Positions 1 to 6,019 of a stretch of DNA of 45,102 nucleotides are shown piece by piece. The notes beneath the pieces were generated by a model. It saw nothing but the letters and a program-made list of their open reading frames with translations. It made no database searches and was not told the DNA's origin. Origin of the DNA: Candidatus Nomurabacteria bacterium (GTDB taxonomy: Bacteria > Patescibacteriota > Minisyncoccia > Phycocordibacterales > UBA10002); the NCBI GenBank assembly GCA_943349725.1, contig CALQZP010000002.1:1-45102 (forward strand), given 5' to 3'. A program made the position numbers and the translations under genes. Numbering within the stretch: the stretch's first letter is position 1; every line of letters starts with the position of its first letter.

Positions 1-1
1 C

Positions 2-1099
2 TCCAATGAAATGATTGTGTCCGTCTTCCCCGCCTTCTTTAGCTCGGTGCTGAAGTCAGGCGCCGCTTCGCTTGGATTTATCGAGGGTGTGGCCGATGGT
101 CTTTCCAACCTCACCAAGATTTACTCCGGTCGTCTCTCCGACAGACTACAGAAAAGAAAAATGCTCGCGCTCTCCGGATATATCCTCTCGGTGGCAACAC
201 GTCCGTTCTACCTTGCTTCGTCGGTAGCGGGACATGTCCTCGGTATTAGGATCATTGACCGCATTGGTAAAGGGATACGAGAAGCCCCGCGAGATGCACT
301 GCTTTCGCTTTCCACGACAAAGGAAACGGTAGGCCGTTCGTTTGGCTTCCACCGAATGATGGATTCGCTTGGATCCATTTTGGGACCACTCGTCGCATTC
401 CTCATTCTAAGCGTCTATCCTGGAGCTTTTGACAAAGTATTTATGGTGGCTTTTGTGGTGGGCATGTTGGCACTTATGTCATTTGCTTTCATTAAGGAAA
501 TCCATGCCGTCCACACATCGGGAAAAACAATAGGTCTTCGTCTCAAGGCACACACAAAAGAGTTTAGGCGATTTCTTTGGGTTATCTTTTTCCTCTCCTT
601 CGCCAATCTTCCTATCGCACTCTTACTGCTTAGAACACAGGACCTCGGTCTCGCAACGAGTTACATTCCACTGTTTTATTTGTTCTTCAGTATTTCGTAT
701 ACGGTATTCTCAATGACGGCAGGGAGAATGGCAGACAAAGTCGGTGACAAGCCGGTCATACTTGGTGGGTATCTACTTATGGCGCTCGGATATCTCTTTA
801 TGATTTACGACCACACGTTATTCGCCCTTGCCATTGGCTTTATTATTCTTGGAATTGCAAGCGCCTTTACGGACGGAACGCTACGCGCCTTCGCGTCGCG
901 TCTTACCAGTGAAGAAGAGCGCGGTGGAGCCTATGGACTCCTCAATGCGACTATCGGATGTGGCGTTATCTTTGCCGGTATTGTGGGCGGAATGCTCTGG
1001 CAATACTATGGCGCCACCACTGCGCTCTCGCTCTCCCTTGGCCTCATTCTCGTCGCCCTCATCGCCTTCGGTCTCATCGACGGCAAGCGCACTCGCTAG
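2..1099 (+). CDS. MFS transporter, 5'-truncated by the window edge
   Basis: This is a multi-spanning membrane transporter of the major facilitator superfamily. The reading frame is open to the window edge (it starts S-N-E-M at base 2), so the N-terminus lies outside. The visible 365 residues contain about ten hydrophobic segments and the loop after the second helix typical of MFS proteins (G-R-L-S-D-R-L-Q-K-R-K, near residue 45). A second copy of that motif follows mid-protein (G-R-M-A-D-K-V-G-D-K). The internal duplication fits two six-helix halves. The start context (S-N-E-M-I-V-S-V-F-P) resembles MFS proteins in which an S-S-E-M-I-Y-P-L-like segment begins helix 1. The substrate cannot be told. 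The gene converges on trmD. Confidence 0.85.
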   Translation, partial: SNEMIVSVFPAFFSSVLKSGAASLGFIEGVADGLSNLTKIYSGRLSDRLQKRKMLALSGYILSVATRPFYLASSVAGHVLGIRIIDRIGKGIREAPRDALLSLSTTKETVGRSFGFHRMMDSLGSILGPLVAFLILSVYPGAFDKVFMVAFVVGMLALMSFAFIKEIHAVHTSGKTIGLRLKAHTKEFRRFLWVIFFLSFANLPIALLLLRTQDLGLATSYIPLFYLFFSISYTVFSMTAGRMADKVGDKPVILGGYLLMALGYLFMIYDHTLFALAIGFIILGIASAFTDGTLRAFASRLTSEEERGGAYGLLNATIGCGVIFAGIVGGMLWQYYGATTALSLSLGLILVALIAFGLIDGKRTR

Positions 1100-1167
1100 T
1101 TTTAGAATTGGAAAAACCCGCGTTTTCCAGGCGCAGGGGAATGTAGCACGTGGCAAGTATGCACGAC

Positions 1168-1233
1168 ACTATAGGCTAATTCGTGCTTGTCCCGCCGTAG
1201 CTTTATGCGAAGGGGGACGAATTAGCCTATAGT
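1168..1233. repeat. 66-bp inverted-repeat element between MFS gene and trmD
   Basis: Perfect 17-bp arms (1168-1184 and 1217-1233) enclose a 32-base core. The core holds CCCGCC, GTAGC and GCGAAGGGGG and matches the short palindrome family also found in rpsP, gyrB and rnr. It lies between two convergent genes, so the transcript could act as a terminator hairpin in either direction, but neither side has a strong T run. The nested architecture looks like a small insertion. Confidence 0.75.
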
Positions 1234-1250
1234 AAACGGGGAGTAACCTT

Positions 1251-1976
1251 TTACTTTTTCTGGCGAGATTGTTTCCACTCGTCTATCTTGGCTTGGTGTC
1301 CGGAGAGGAGCACCTTCGGCACACGAAGTTTTTTTCCGTTGTATTCAAAAATCTCGGGGCGCGTGTAGACATCGGGGCTTGCGATACGGCTTTCCTCGCG
1401 TGAATTAAAATCGCCGAGCACGCCTTCCACTTGGCGTGCAATGACGTCTATCATAAGCATCGCGGGAAGTTCCCCACCGGTAAGTACGAACGGCCCGACG
1501 GACACCTCATCAACCTTTCCGCCAGAGGCGGATCCGCCTCTGGCGGAGAATGCTTTTTTCACCCGCGCGTCTATCCCCTCATACCGTCCGCAGATAATGA
1601 TGATGTCGGAGGACTTCGCATACTTCACTCCCGTTTCGTTCGTAAATTGTTTTCCGCTTGGCGTCAGCCACACAATAGGAGTTTTTAGTTTGAAGTTTTT
1701 AGTTTGAAGTTTTTTTGTGTTCTTATTTTTAACTGTAAACTCTAAACTTTTAACTGCTTCAGCTACCGCTTTGATAACCGGTTCGGCTTGAATGACCATC
1801 CCCGGTCCCCCGCCGTACGGTGCGCGGTCAATCCGCTTATGTTTATCTTCGGTGAAATCGCGGGGGTTGTAAAACTTCACTTTTATCTTTTTATCCTCAA
1901 TGGCGCGTTTCAAGATGGACTCCCCGAGGTAGGAGTCAAAAGCGTGCGGGAAGAGGGTTATGATGTGGAAAGTCAT
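1251..1976 (-). CDS. trmD: tRNA (guanine-N1)-methyltransferase TrmD
   Basis: TrmD methylates G37 next to the anticodon of a subset of tRNAs using S-adenosylmethionine. The 241-aa protein shows the SPOUT-family signatures: I-T-L-F-P near the start, A-P-Y-G-G-G-P-G-M-V, I-I-C-G-R-Y-E-G-I-D-A-R-V, and V-L-T-G-G-E-L-P-A-M. Two extra segments interrupt the normal alignment. One is about 15 lysine-rich residues before the T-P-I-V-W-L-T-P strand, encoded by a heptamer-type repeat. The other is ten residues (S-A-R-G-G-S-A-S-G-G) between R-V-K-K-A-F and K-V-D-E-V-S, encoded by a perfect palindrome. The gene is in the usual rpsP-KH-trmD neighbourhood, but no rimM is present and a GNAT gene intervenes. 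Confidence 0.95.
   Translation of the reverse strand: MTFHIITLFPHAFDSYLGESILKRAIEDKKIKVKFYNPRDFTEDKHKRIDRAPYGGGPGMVIQAEPVIKAVAEAVKSLEFTVKNKNTKKLQTKNFKLKTPIVWLTPSGKQFTNETGVKYAKSSDIIIICGRYEGIDARVKKAFSARGGSASGGKVDEVSVGPFVLTGGELPAMLMIDVIARQVEGVLGDFNSREESRIASPDVYTRPEIFEYNGKKLRVPKVLLSGHQAKIDEWKQSRQKK
1518..1547. repeat. 30-bp perfect palindrome translated inside trmD
   Basis: The two 15-base halves are exact reverse complements (TCCGCCAGAGGCGGA and its complement). The element is exactly ten codons long, so it keeps the trmD frame. It falls in the loop between the G-R-Y-E-G-I-D segment and the G-G-E-L-P segment. A diverged 30-bp relative sits at 26648-26677. Confidence 0.9.
1681..1757. repeat. Heptamer-type repeat inside trmD
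   Basis: A 14-base unit (GTTTTTAGTTTGAA, two heptads) occurs twice in tandem. About 35 bases on, words of the opposite sense follow (AACTGTAAACTCTAAAC). The two halves are partly complementary and could fold together. The segment is translated in frame as a lysine/asparagine-rich insertion in TrmD. Confidence 0.7.
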
Positions 1977-1986
1977 TGGGGGCAGT

Positions 1987-2014
1987 TAGTAGTAAGTAGA
2001 TAGTAGTAAGTAGA
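1987..2014. repeat. 14-base tandem repeat upstream of trmD
   Basis: TAGTAGTAAGTAGA is repeated exactly twice, immediately upstream of the trmD start. It is one of the locus-specific repeats with 7/14-base periodicity seen at many gene boundaries here. Confidence 0.8.
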
Positions 2015-2039
2015 AAAAGAAAACGCAAGAAACAAAAGA

Positions 2040-2057
2040 GCTTGACCGAAGTCAAGC
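2040..2057 (-). terminator. Intrinsic terminator after the GNAT gene
   Basis: On the minus strand a 7-bp stem (GCTTGAC / GTCAAGC) is closed by a stable TTCG tetraloop and followed by TCTTTTGTTTC. It lies about 30 bases after the acetyltransferase stop codon. Confidence 0.7.
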
Positions 2058-2085
2058 CCACTAAATGGAAACTTGAGTAGTTTGG

Positions 2086-2541
2086 CTAAAAGACGATTTT
2101 GTAGCGATTGCTGCTCTTTCCGGCTGGCTCAAAACCTAGGCCCTGATAGAGTGCGTTAGTTCCAGGGTTGCTAGCGTTACAGGTGAGGCGAACATCACTC
2201 AACCCCAAGCCTTTAGCACGCGCAACCAAATGAATCAGCAGATCCGAAGCAATCCCGTTTCGTCGGACCGACCGCTCAACACAGACATGTCCGATATAAC
2301 CACCAGATTTCACAAGTGAGTGCAGGACGAGCAAGCTGGCCATCCCTACAATCACCGAATGCTCGGTCACATCTCGGACAACCACTAGAATACCTCCGTG
2401 CGCAAAAAAGAGCTTGCGTTGCTTGGCCGAGAAGTTTCCGTCGTTTTTGCTTTGTGCAAAAAGTATCTGAAGGTCCCGTTGATCTTCTCCTGAAACCAAC
2501 CGTAGTTCCTCAAGTTTGAAACGAACTGTATCCATCTGCAT
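2086..2541 (-). CDS. GNAT-family N-acetyltransferase
   Basis: This is a predicted acetyl-CoA-dependent acetyltransferase of 151 aa. The core carries the GNAT acetyl-CoA loop (V-E-R-S-V-R-R-N-G-I-A-S-D-L, residues about 90-103) and the C-terminal A-S-N-P-G-T-N-A-L-Y-Q-G-L-G-F-E strand-helix typical of the fold. I chose the start M-Q-M-D-T because AAAGGA sits at good spacing upstream of it; a longer frame begins 22 codons earlier without such a site. The substrate is unknown. The gene has its own terminators on both sides and splits the usual KH-trmD arrangement, so it may be a later arrival. Confidence 0.8.
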   Translation of the reverse strand: MQMDTVRFKLEELRLVSGEDQRDLQILFAQSKNDGNFSAKQRKLFFAHGGILVVVRDVTEHSVIVGMASLLVLHSLVKSGGYIGHVCVERSVRRNGIASDLLIHLVARAKGLGLSDVRLTCNASNPGTNALYQGLGFEPAGKSSNRYKIVF

Positions 2542-2602
2542 ACTGTTTTTCCTTTCTGTAAATTGTTCAAAATTAGAATAACATACTTGTGCATATTTGT
2601 CC

Positions 2603-2643
2603 AACACAAAACCGCCCCGACGAAGTCGGGGCGGTTTTGTGTT
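2603..2643. terminator. Strong hairpin terminator between the KH gene and the GNAT gene
   Basis: Perfect 19-bp arms surround a GAA loop, with a GC-rich core flanked by A and T runs, so it can terminate in either direction. It lies after the KH gene (minus strand) and before the acetyltransferase. Confidence 0.85.
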
Positions 2644-2645
2644 TC

Positions 2646-2690
2646 CCTAGTGCCTAGTTTCCTAGTGCCTAGTGCCTAGTGCCTAACTTA
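2646..2690. repeat. CCTAGTG heptamer array
   Basis: Five to six tandem copies of CCTAGTG or close variants run up to the 3' end of the KH gene. The array belongs to the locus-specific heptamer class and uses the same word family as 16968-17035 and 29643-29707. Confidence 0.85.
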
Positions 2691-3005
2691 AATCTTCAGG
2701 TCTTCCATCGCTTCGTCAACACTCTTTGTCGTGGAGCGTTCGGGGCGCATTCCGCCTTCGGGTTCACTGATCTTGAGGTTTACGCGTGCGTTGTTCTTCA
2801 TACCGACAACACGGAGAAGTGTTCGGATAGCCTTGGCGGTATTGCCGGAGCGACCGATAACCTTGCCCATATCAACCGGGCTAATCGCGAGAGTGAGAAG
2901 AACTCCCATCTCGTCAACCGTTCGAACGATTTTGACCTCATCAGGAGCGTCAACAAGCGCCTTCACCACATACTCGAGAAATGTAACATCACTTTCTTGT
3001 GCCAT
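2688..3005 (-). CDS. khpA: KH-domain RNA-binding protein (KhpA-like)
   Basis: A 105-aa protein with a single type II KH fold. The motif V-I-G-R-S-G-N-T-A-K-A-I-R (near residue 50) matches the G-x-x-G loop (G-R-S-G) that contacts RNA. Proteins of this family usually lie next to rpsP, as here, and in other bacteria act in RNA chaperoning and cell elongation with a KhpB partner. I chose the start M-A-Q-E-S-D because the family begins at this position; the longer frame upstream would add unrelated residues. The C-terminal tail (about 30 residues, charged) has no known domain. Confidence 0.85.
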   Translation of the reverse strand: MAQESDVTFLEYVVKALVDAPDEVKIVRTVDEMGVLLTLAISPVDMGKVIGRSGNTAKAIRTLLRVVGMKNNARVNLKISEPEGGMRPERSTTKSVDEAMEDLKI

Positions 3006-3118
3006 AGTCTCATCTTTTACTAATCTTCTTAAAGAAAATTCGACCGTGCAGATTTGCCCAACACTGGCTGGGGTTACTGTCACCAAAAAGGGTACCATAC
3101 TTCCAAATACCAGTCCAC

Positions 3119-3151
3119 ACGAAAACAACCCGCAGAAGCGGGTTGTTTTCG
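3119..3151. terminator. Hairpin after rpsP
   Basis: Near-perfect arms (CGAAAACAACCCGC and its complement) around a short loop lie about 12 bases beyond the rpsP stop. The stem ends in TTTTC on the minus strand, which makes it a plausible intrinsic terminator. Confidence 0.7.
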
Positions 3152-3162
3152 TATAGAAATCT

Positions 3163-3555
3163 TTATGCCTTTGGCGCTTCGGCTACGGACTCGCCCTGCG
3201 TAGCCTTTGGCGAAGCAGGGGCTTCGGCTACCGGCTCGCCCTGCGTAGCCTTTGGCGAAGCAGGGGCTTCTTCTTTTTTGATGGGAGTTCGTTTTGGAAG
3301 TACGTTTATTTTCTTTCCCGGAATAATGCGCTCATGAACGAGATAGTTGTGCACGGTACCAGACGGCTGGGCTCCTTTGGAAATCCAATATTTGATGCGT
3401 TCAGCATCCACCTTCTTCTCGTCGGTCATGAGGTTGTAGGTGCCGAGCACTTCGTGGAACTTACCGCTTTTTGTGGAGTTTTTGGAGTCGGTCAAAACCA
3501 CCCGAAAAATCGGGATGTGCTTCCTGGCCACTCGCTGTAGTCTTATCTTCAACAT
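3163..3555 (-). CDS. rpsP: 30S ribosomal protein bS16
   Basis: A 130-aa small-subunit protein. The first 80 residues are a normal bS16 (M-L-K-I-R-L-Q-R-V, then V-V-L-T-D-S-K-N-S, L-G-T-Y-N and D-A-E-R-I-K-Y-W-I-S-K-G-A-Q-P-S). The C-terminal tail is made of two exact-period 15-residue units containing A-S-P-K-A-T-Q-G-E, encoded by a 45-bp tandem repeat. The tail is absent from ordinary bS16 and is probably a tolerated insertion in a disordered end. The start M-L-K-I was chosen by family length; an upstream extension in the same frame is not conserved. Confidence 0.95.
   Translation of the reverse strand: MLKIRLQRVARKHIPIFRVVLTDSKNSTKSGKFHEVLGTYNLMTDEKKVDAERIKYWISKGAQPSGTVHNYLVHERIIPGKKINVLPKRTPIKKEEAPASPKATQGEPVAEAPASPKATQGESVAEAPKA
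3176..3265. repeat. Two 45-bp tandem units with CCCTGC...GCAGGG hairpins in rpsP
   Basis: Each unit holds a 6-bp stem CCCTGC/GCAGGG around GTAGCCTTTGGCGAA. The same 27-base core occurs in gyrB at 20060-20086. The unit length is a multiple of three, so the frame of rpsP is kept. Confidence 0.9.
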
Positions 3556-3596
3556 AGGCGAGATGGTAGCAGAATAACATCTCCCCGTCAATTTTT

Positions 3597-3627
3597 CATA
3601 CTTCATAATTCATACTTCATAATTCAT
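3597..3627. repeat. CATACTTCATAATT tandem repeat between rpsP and rnr
   Basis: The 14-base unit occurs twice exactly, plus a partial copy, in the divergent gap. It is two heptads long and is one of the locus-specific heptamer-type arrays. It directly precedes the rnr -10 element. Confidence 0.85.
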
Positions 3628-3634
3628 CTCTCTG

Positions 3635-3643
3635 TGCTATAGT
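3635..3643 (+). promoter_or_regulatory. Extended -10 promoter of rnr
   Basis: TGCTATAGT is an extended -10 element. It ends six bases before the GTG start at 3650, so transcription would begin at or next to the start codon and the mRNA would be leaderless. No Shine-Dalgarno sequence is visible. Confidence 0.65.
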
Positions 3644-3649
3644 ACGGAC

Positions 3650-5686
3650 GTGAAAAACAGGCATTCTCCCAAGCAACCACAGGAAAAGCACCCTAACTCC
3701 ACGATTACAGGGGTACTTAGCGTGAATTCGCGTGCCGTAGGCTTTATCTCCCCCGCTACGAATGCCCCTAAAAAAGGTAGCAGAAACAAAGACGAGGACA
3801 TAATGATTGAAACGCAAAATCTCCACACCGCGCTTAACCGTGACGAAGTGGAAGTTGAGGTACTCAAGGAAAAAGTAAAAGGGAGACGAACTGGAAAGGT
3901 GCTACGTGTTATCACACGCGCAAAAATGCGCTTTGTCGGGACAATTGAGGAAAGTGGAACGAGGCTCGTTCTGGCCCCGGATGATTTCCGGATGTACGCA
4001 AAGATAGTGATTCCAAAACCCCCGAGAGAAGCGCAGAAGGGACACAAAGCCTTGGTTGAAATCAAAGAATGGAAAGACGGCGGTGAACCACTGGGTGAGG
4101 TTATCAAAGTCATCGGCAAAAAGGGCGAGCACGAAGTGGAAATGGAGTCCATCATTCTTGAACGCGGATTTGAGAGTGCCTTCCCCCGCGACACCGAAGC
4201 CGAAGCCGAAAAAATTGCAGACGAGGCACAGAGACTTCTTAAAGAAACCGGCTCCCCTATTCCCGCGGACGAAATTACGAAAAGGCGAGACTTCCGCGAG
4301 ACTACCCTGTTCACCATTGACCCCGCAACAGCAAAAGATTTTGATGATGCCCTTTCGTTCCGCAGGCTGCCCTCCTCCGCTAAAGCTACGAAGGGCGAAT
4401 CTGAAGACAGATTCGAGATTGGCGTGCATATCGCCGACGTGTCCCACTATGTCCGCGAAGGTACCGCACTTGACCGTGAGGCGCGCGAGCGCGGGACAAG
4501 CGTCTACCTCGTAGACCGCACCATTCCGATGCTCCCCCACGCGCTTTCAAACGACCTCTGTTCGCTGAACCCCAATGTAGACCGGCTCGCCTTCTCGGCG
4601 GTCTTTGAAATGGACGAGAAAGGACACATTTACGAAAGGTGGTTTGGGAAAGGAGTCATACATTCGCAAATGCGTTTTACGTACGAAACGGCGCAGGAAT
4701 CAATAGACAATGGTGGAGTGCTTGCGGAGGAACTCCGGACATTAAACAGCATCGCGAAAAAACTGCGCGCGGAGAAAACAAGGCAAGGCGCTATTGATTT
4801 TGAACAGGACGAGGTCGCCTTTGAACTTGATGAAACCGGACACCCTGTCCGCATCTACAAAAAGAAACGTCTTGATACACATAAGCTGATTGAAGAGTTT
4901 ATGCTCCTCGCGAACCGCGAAGTCGCCCATCACTTTTCAAAGACCGCGGTAAAGGCTGGTGGCAAGCTCCAATTTATTTACCGTACCCACGACGAACCGA
5001 ACCGTGAAAAGCTGGAACAGCTCGGCATTTTCGTACGGGCGCTCGGACACGACCTTTCGGTCCAGAAAGATGGAACGGTAAGTGGGAAAGACCTCCAAGC
5101 ACTTTTTAATACAATTCAAGGACATGCCTCCGAGTCGCTTATCAAAACCGCGGCTATTCGTAGTATGGCGAAAGCTGTGTACTCCACGATGAACATCGGA
5201 CACTTCGGACTCGCGTTTGAACACTACACACATTTCACCTCACCTATCAGGCGCTATCCCGACCTCTTGGTACACCGCTCACTATTCGCGATACAGGAAC
5301 AGCACAAGGTGGACCCACAGAAGATGGCACAGCTTGAAAGAATGGCCTCGGACGCTACCAAGCGAGAAATATCCGCAGCGGAAGCGGAGCGCGAATCCAT
5401 TAAGCTAAAGCAGGTGGAATATATGGAAGAACGTATCGGAAAGGAGTTTGATGGGTTGATTTCCGGCGTAACCGAATGGGGTATTTATGTGGAGGAAAAA
5501 GACACTCGCTCGGAAGGAATGGTAAAGCTACGAGACATTTCCGGAGACTACTATGTACTTGAAGAAAAGACCTACTCGGTGGTAGGTGAACGCACCAAAA
5601 AGCGCTACTCGCTTGGCGACAAAGTACGTTTCAAAGTGGTCGGCGCGGATGTGGAGCGGAAAACGCTGGACTACAAACTTGTGTAA
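3650..5686 (+). CDS. rnr: Ribonuclease R (RNB/RNase II family 3'-5' exonuclease)
   Basis: A processive 3'-5' exoribonuclease of 678 aa. Order: an N-terminal cold-shock-like region (G-V-L-S-V-N-S-R-A-V-G-F-I, then N-R-D-E-V-E-V-E-V-L), the RNB catalytic domain (from about residue 200, with D-P-A-T-A-K-D-F-D-D-A carrying the metal-binding aspartates), and a C-terminal S1 domain (about 595-676). A short insertion (L-P-S-S-A-K-A-T-K-G-E) sits right after the aspartate motif and before I-G-V-H-I-A-D-V-S-H-Y-V. It is encoded by a repeat element. The GTG start at 3650 is supported because the cold-shock region upstream of a possible internal ATG is conserved in the family. Confidence 0.95.
   Translation: MKNRHSPKQPQEKHPNSTITGVLSVNSRAVGFISPATNAPKKGSRNKDEDIMIETQNLHTALNRDEVEVEVLKEKVKGRRTGKVLRVITRAKMRFVGTIEESGTRLVLAPDDFRMYAKIVIPKPPREAQKGHKALVEIKEWKDGGEPLGEVIKVIGKKGEHEVEMESIILERGFESAFPRDTEAEAEKIADEAQRLLKETGSPIPADEITKRRDFRETTLFTIDPATAKDFDDALSFRRLPSSAKATKGESEDRFEIGVHIADVSHYVREGTALDREARERGTSVYLVDRTIPMLPHALSNDLCSLNPNVDRLAFSAVFEMDEKGHIYERWFGKGVIHSQMRFTYETAQESIDNGGVLAEELRTLNSIAKKLRAEKTRQGAIDFEQDEVAFELDETGHPVRIYKKKRLDTHKLIEEFMLLANREVAHHFSKTAVKAGGKLQFIYRTHDEPNREKLEQLGIFVRALGHDLSVQKDGTVSGKDLQALFNTIQGHASESLIKTAAIRSMAKAVYSTMNIGHFGLAFEHYTHFTSPIRRYPDLLVHRSLFAIQEQHKVDPQKMAQLERMASDATKREISAAEAERESIKLKQVEYMEERIGKEFDGLISGVTEWGIYVEEKDTRSEGMVKLRDISGDYYVLEEKTYSVVGERTKKRYSLGDKVRFKVVGADVERKTLDYKLV
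4369..4414. repeat. Double-hairpin repeat translated inside rnr
   Basis: The first hairpin is GCCCT...AGGGC around a CGCTAAAGCTACG core. The second is GAATCTG-AAGA-CAGATTC (4397-4414). Together they encode the extra loop in the RNB domain. The core matches the elements at 5929 and 8293, and the second hairpin resembles the one inside dnaE at 16227-16250. Confidence 0.75.
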
Positions 5687-5712
5687 TTTTTGACAAAGAA
5701 GGTGGGTTATCT

Positions 5713-5865
5713 ATGCAGACTCCTTTTATGAAAACAAACCACATAGGCATCGACGGATGGTCAAATGGTCCCACACCAAAACAAACAGCGCACACAGGCG
5801 GGCATTCTCCGCAAAAAGGAAAGCGCAAAAGTGTCGTTAAATTGGGGAGAGGACCCCTCCACTAG
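5713..5865 (+). CDS. Possible 50-aa basic small protein
   Basis: An ATG preceded by AAGAAGGTGGG at good Shine-Dalgarno spacing opens a 50-codon frame rich in Lys, Gly, His and Thr (starts M-Q-T-P-F-M-K-T-N-H). It ends 18 bases before a clear terminator hairpin. I recognise no family. It could be a real small gene cotranscribed with rnr or chance coding in the rnr 3' region; the ribosome site and terminator favour the first. Confidence 0.45.
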   Translation: MQTPFMKTNHIGIDGWSNGPTPKQTAHTGGHSPQKGKRKSVVKLGRGPLH

Positions 5866-5883
5866 CCGAGCGACTGGGTACGA

Positions 5884-5910
5884 GCCACGCGGGTAATGCG
5901 TGGCTTTTTT
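5884..5910 (+). terminator. Intrinsic terminator after rnr and the small ORF
   Basis: GCCACGC-GGGTAAT-GCGTGGC is followed by TTTTTT, a textbook Rho-independent terminator for plus-strand transcription. Confidence 0.9.
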
Positions 5911-5928
5911 GTTGCATGCTTAAAAACT

Positions 5929-5987
5929 GGATCCCCGCCTTCCCGCCTTCGCTAAAAGCTACGGACGGGAGCAGCGCGGGGATGACG
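5929..5987. repeat. Nested inverted repeat at the 3' side of smc
   Basis: Outer arms GGATCCCCGC / GCGGGGATGAC enclose an inner CCCGCCTTCGCTAAAAGCTACGG-type hairpin. The element is a relative, in opposite orientation, of 8293-8350 on the other side of smc. Outer arms of the GGATTCC...GGAATGAC kind are a widespread class of dispersed bacterial repeats. Confidence 0.8.
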
Positions 5988-6019
5988 CAAAACATAGTCG
6001 CTCCGCTCCTTGCTTTGTG

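Noticed and set aside
2086..2541. A missing rimM hidden in the gap between the KH gene and trmD
   Set aside because: The only sizeable frame there is a clear GNAT protein with no RimM features.
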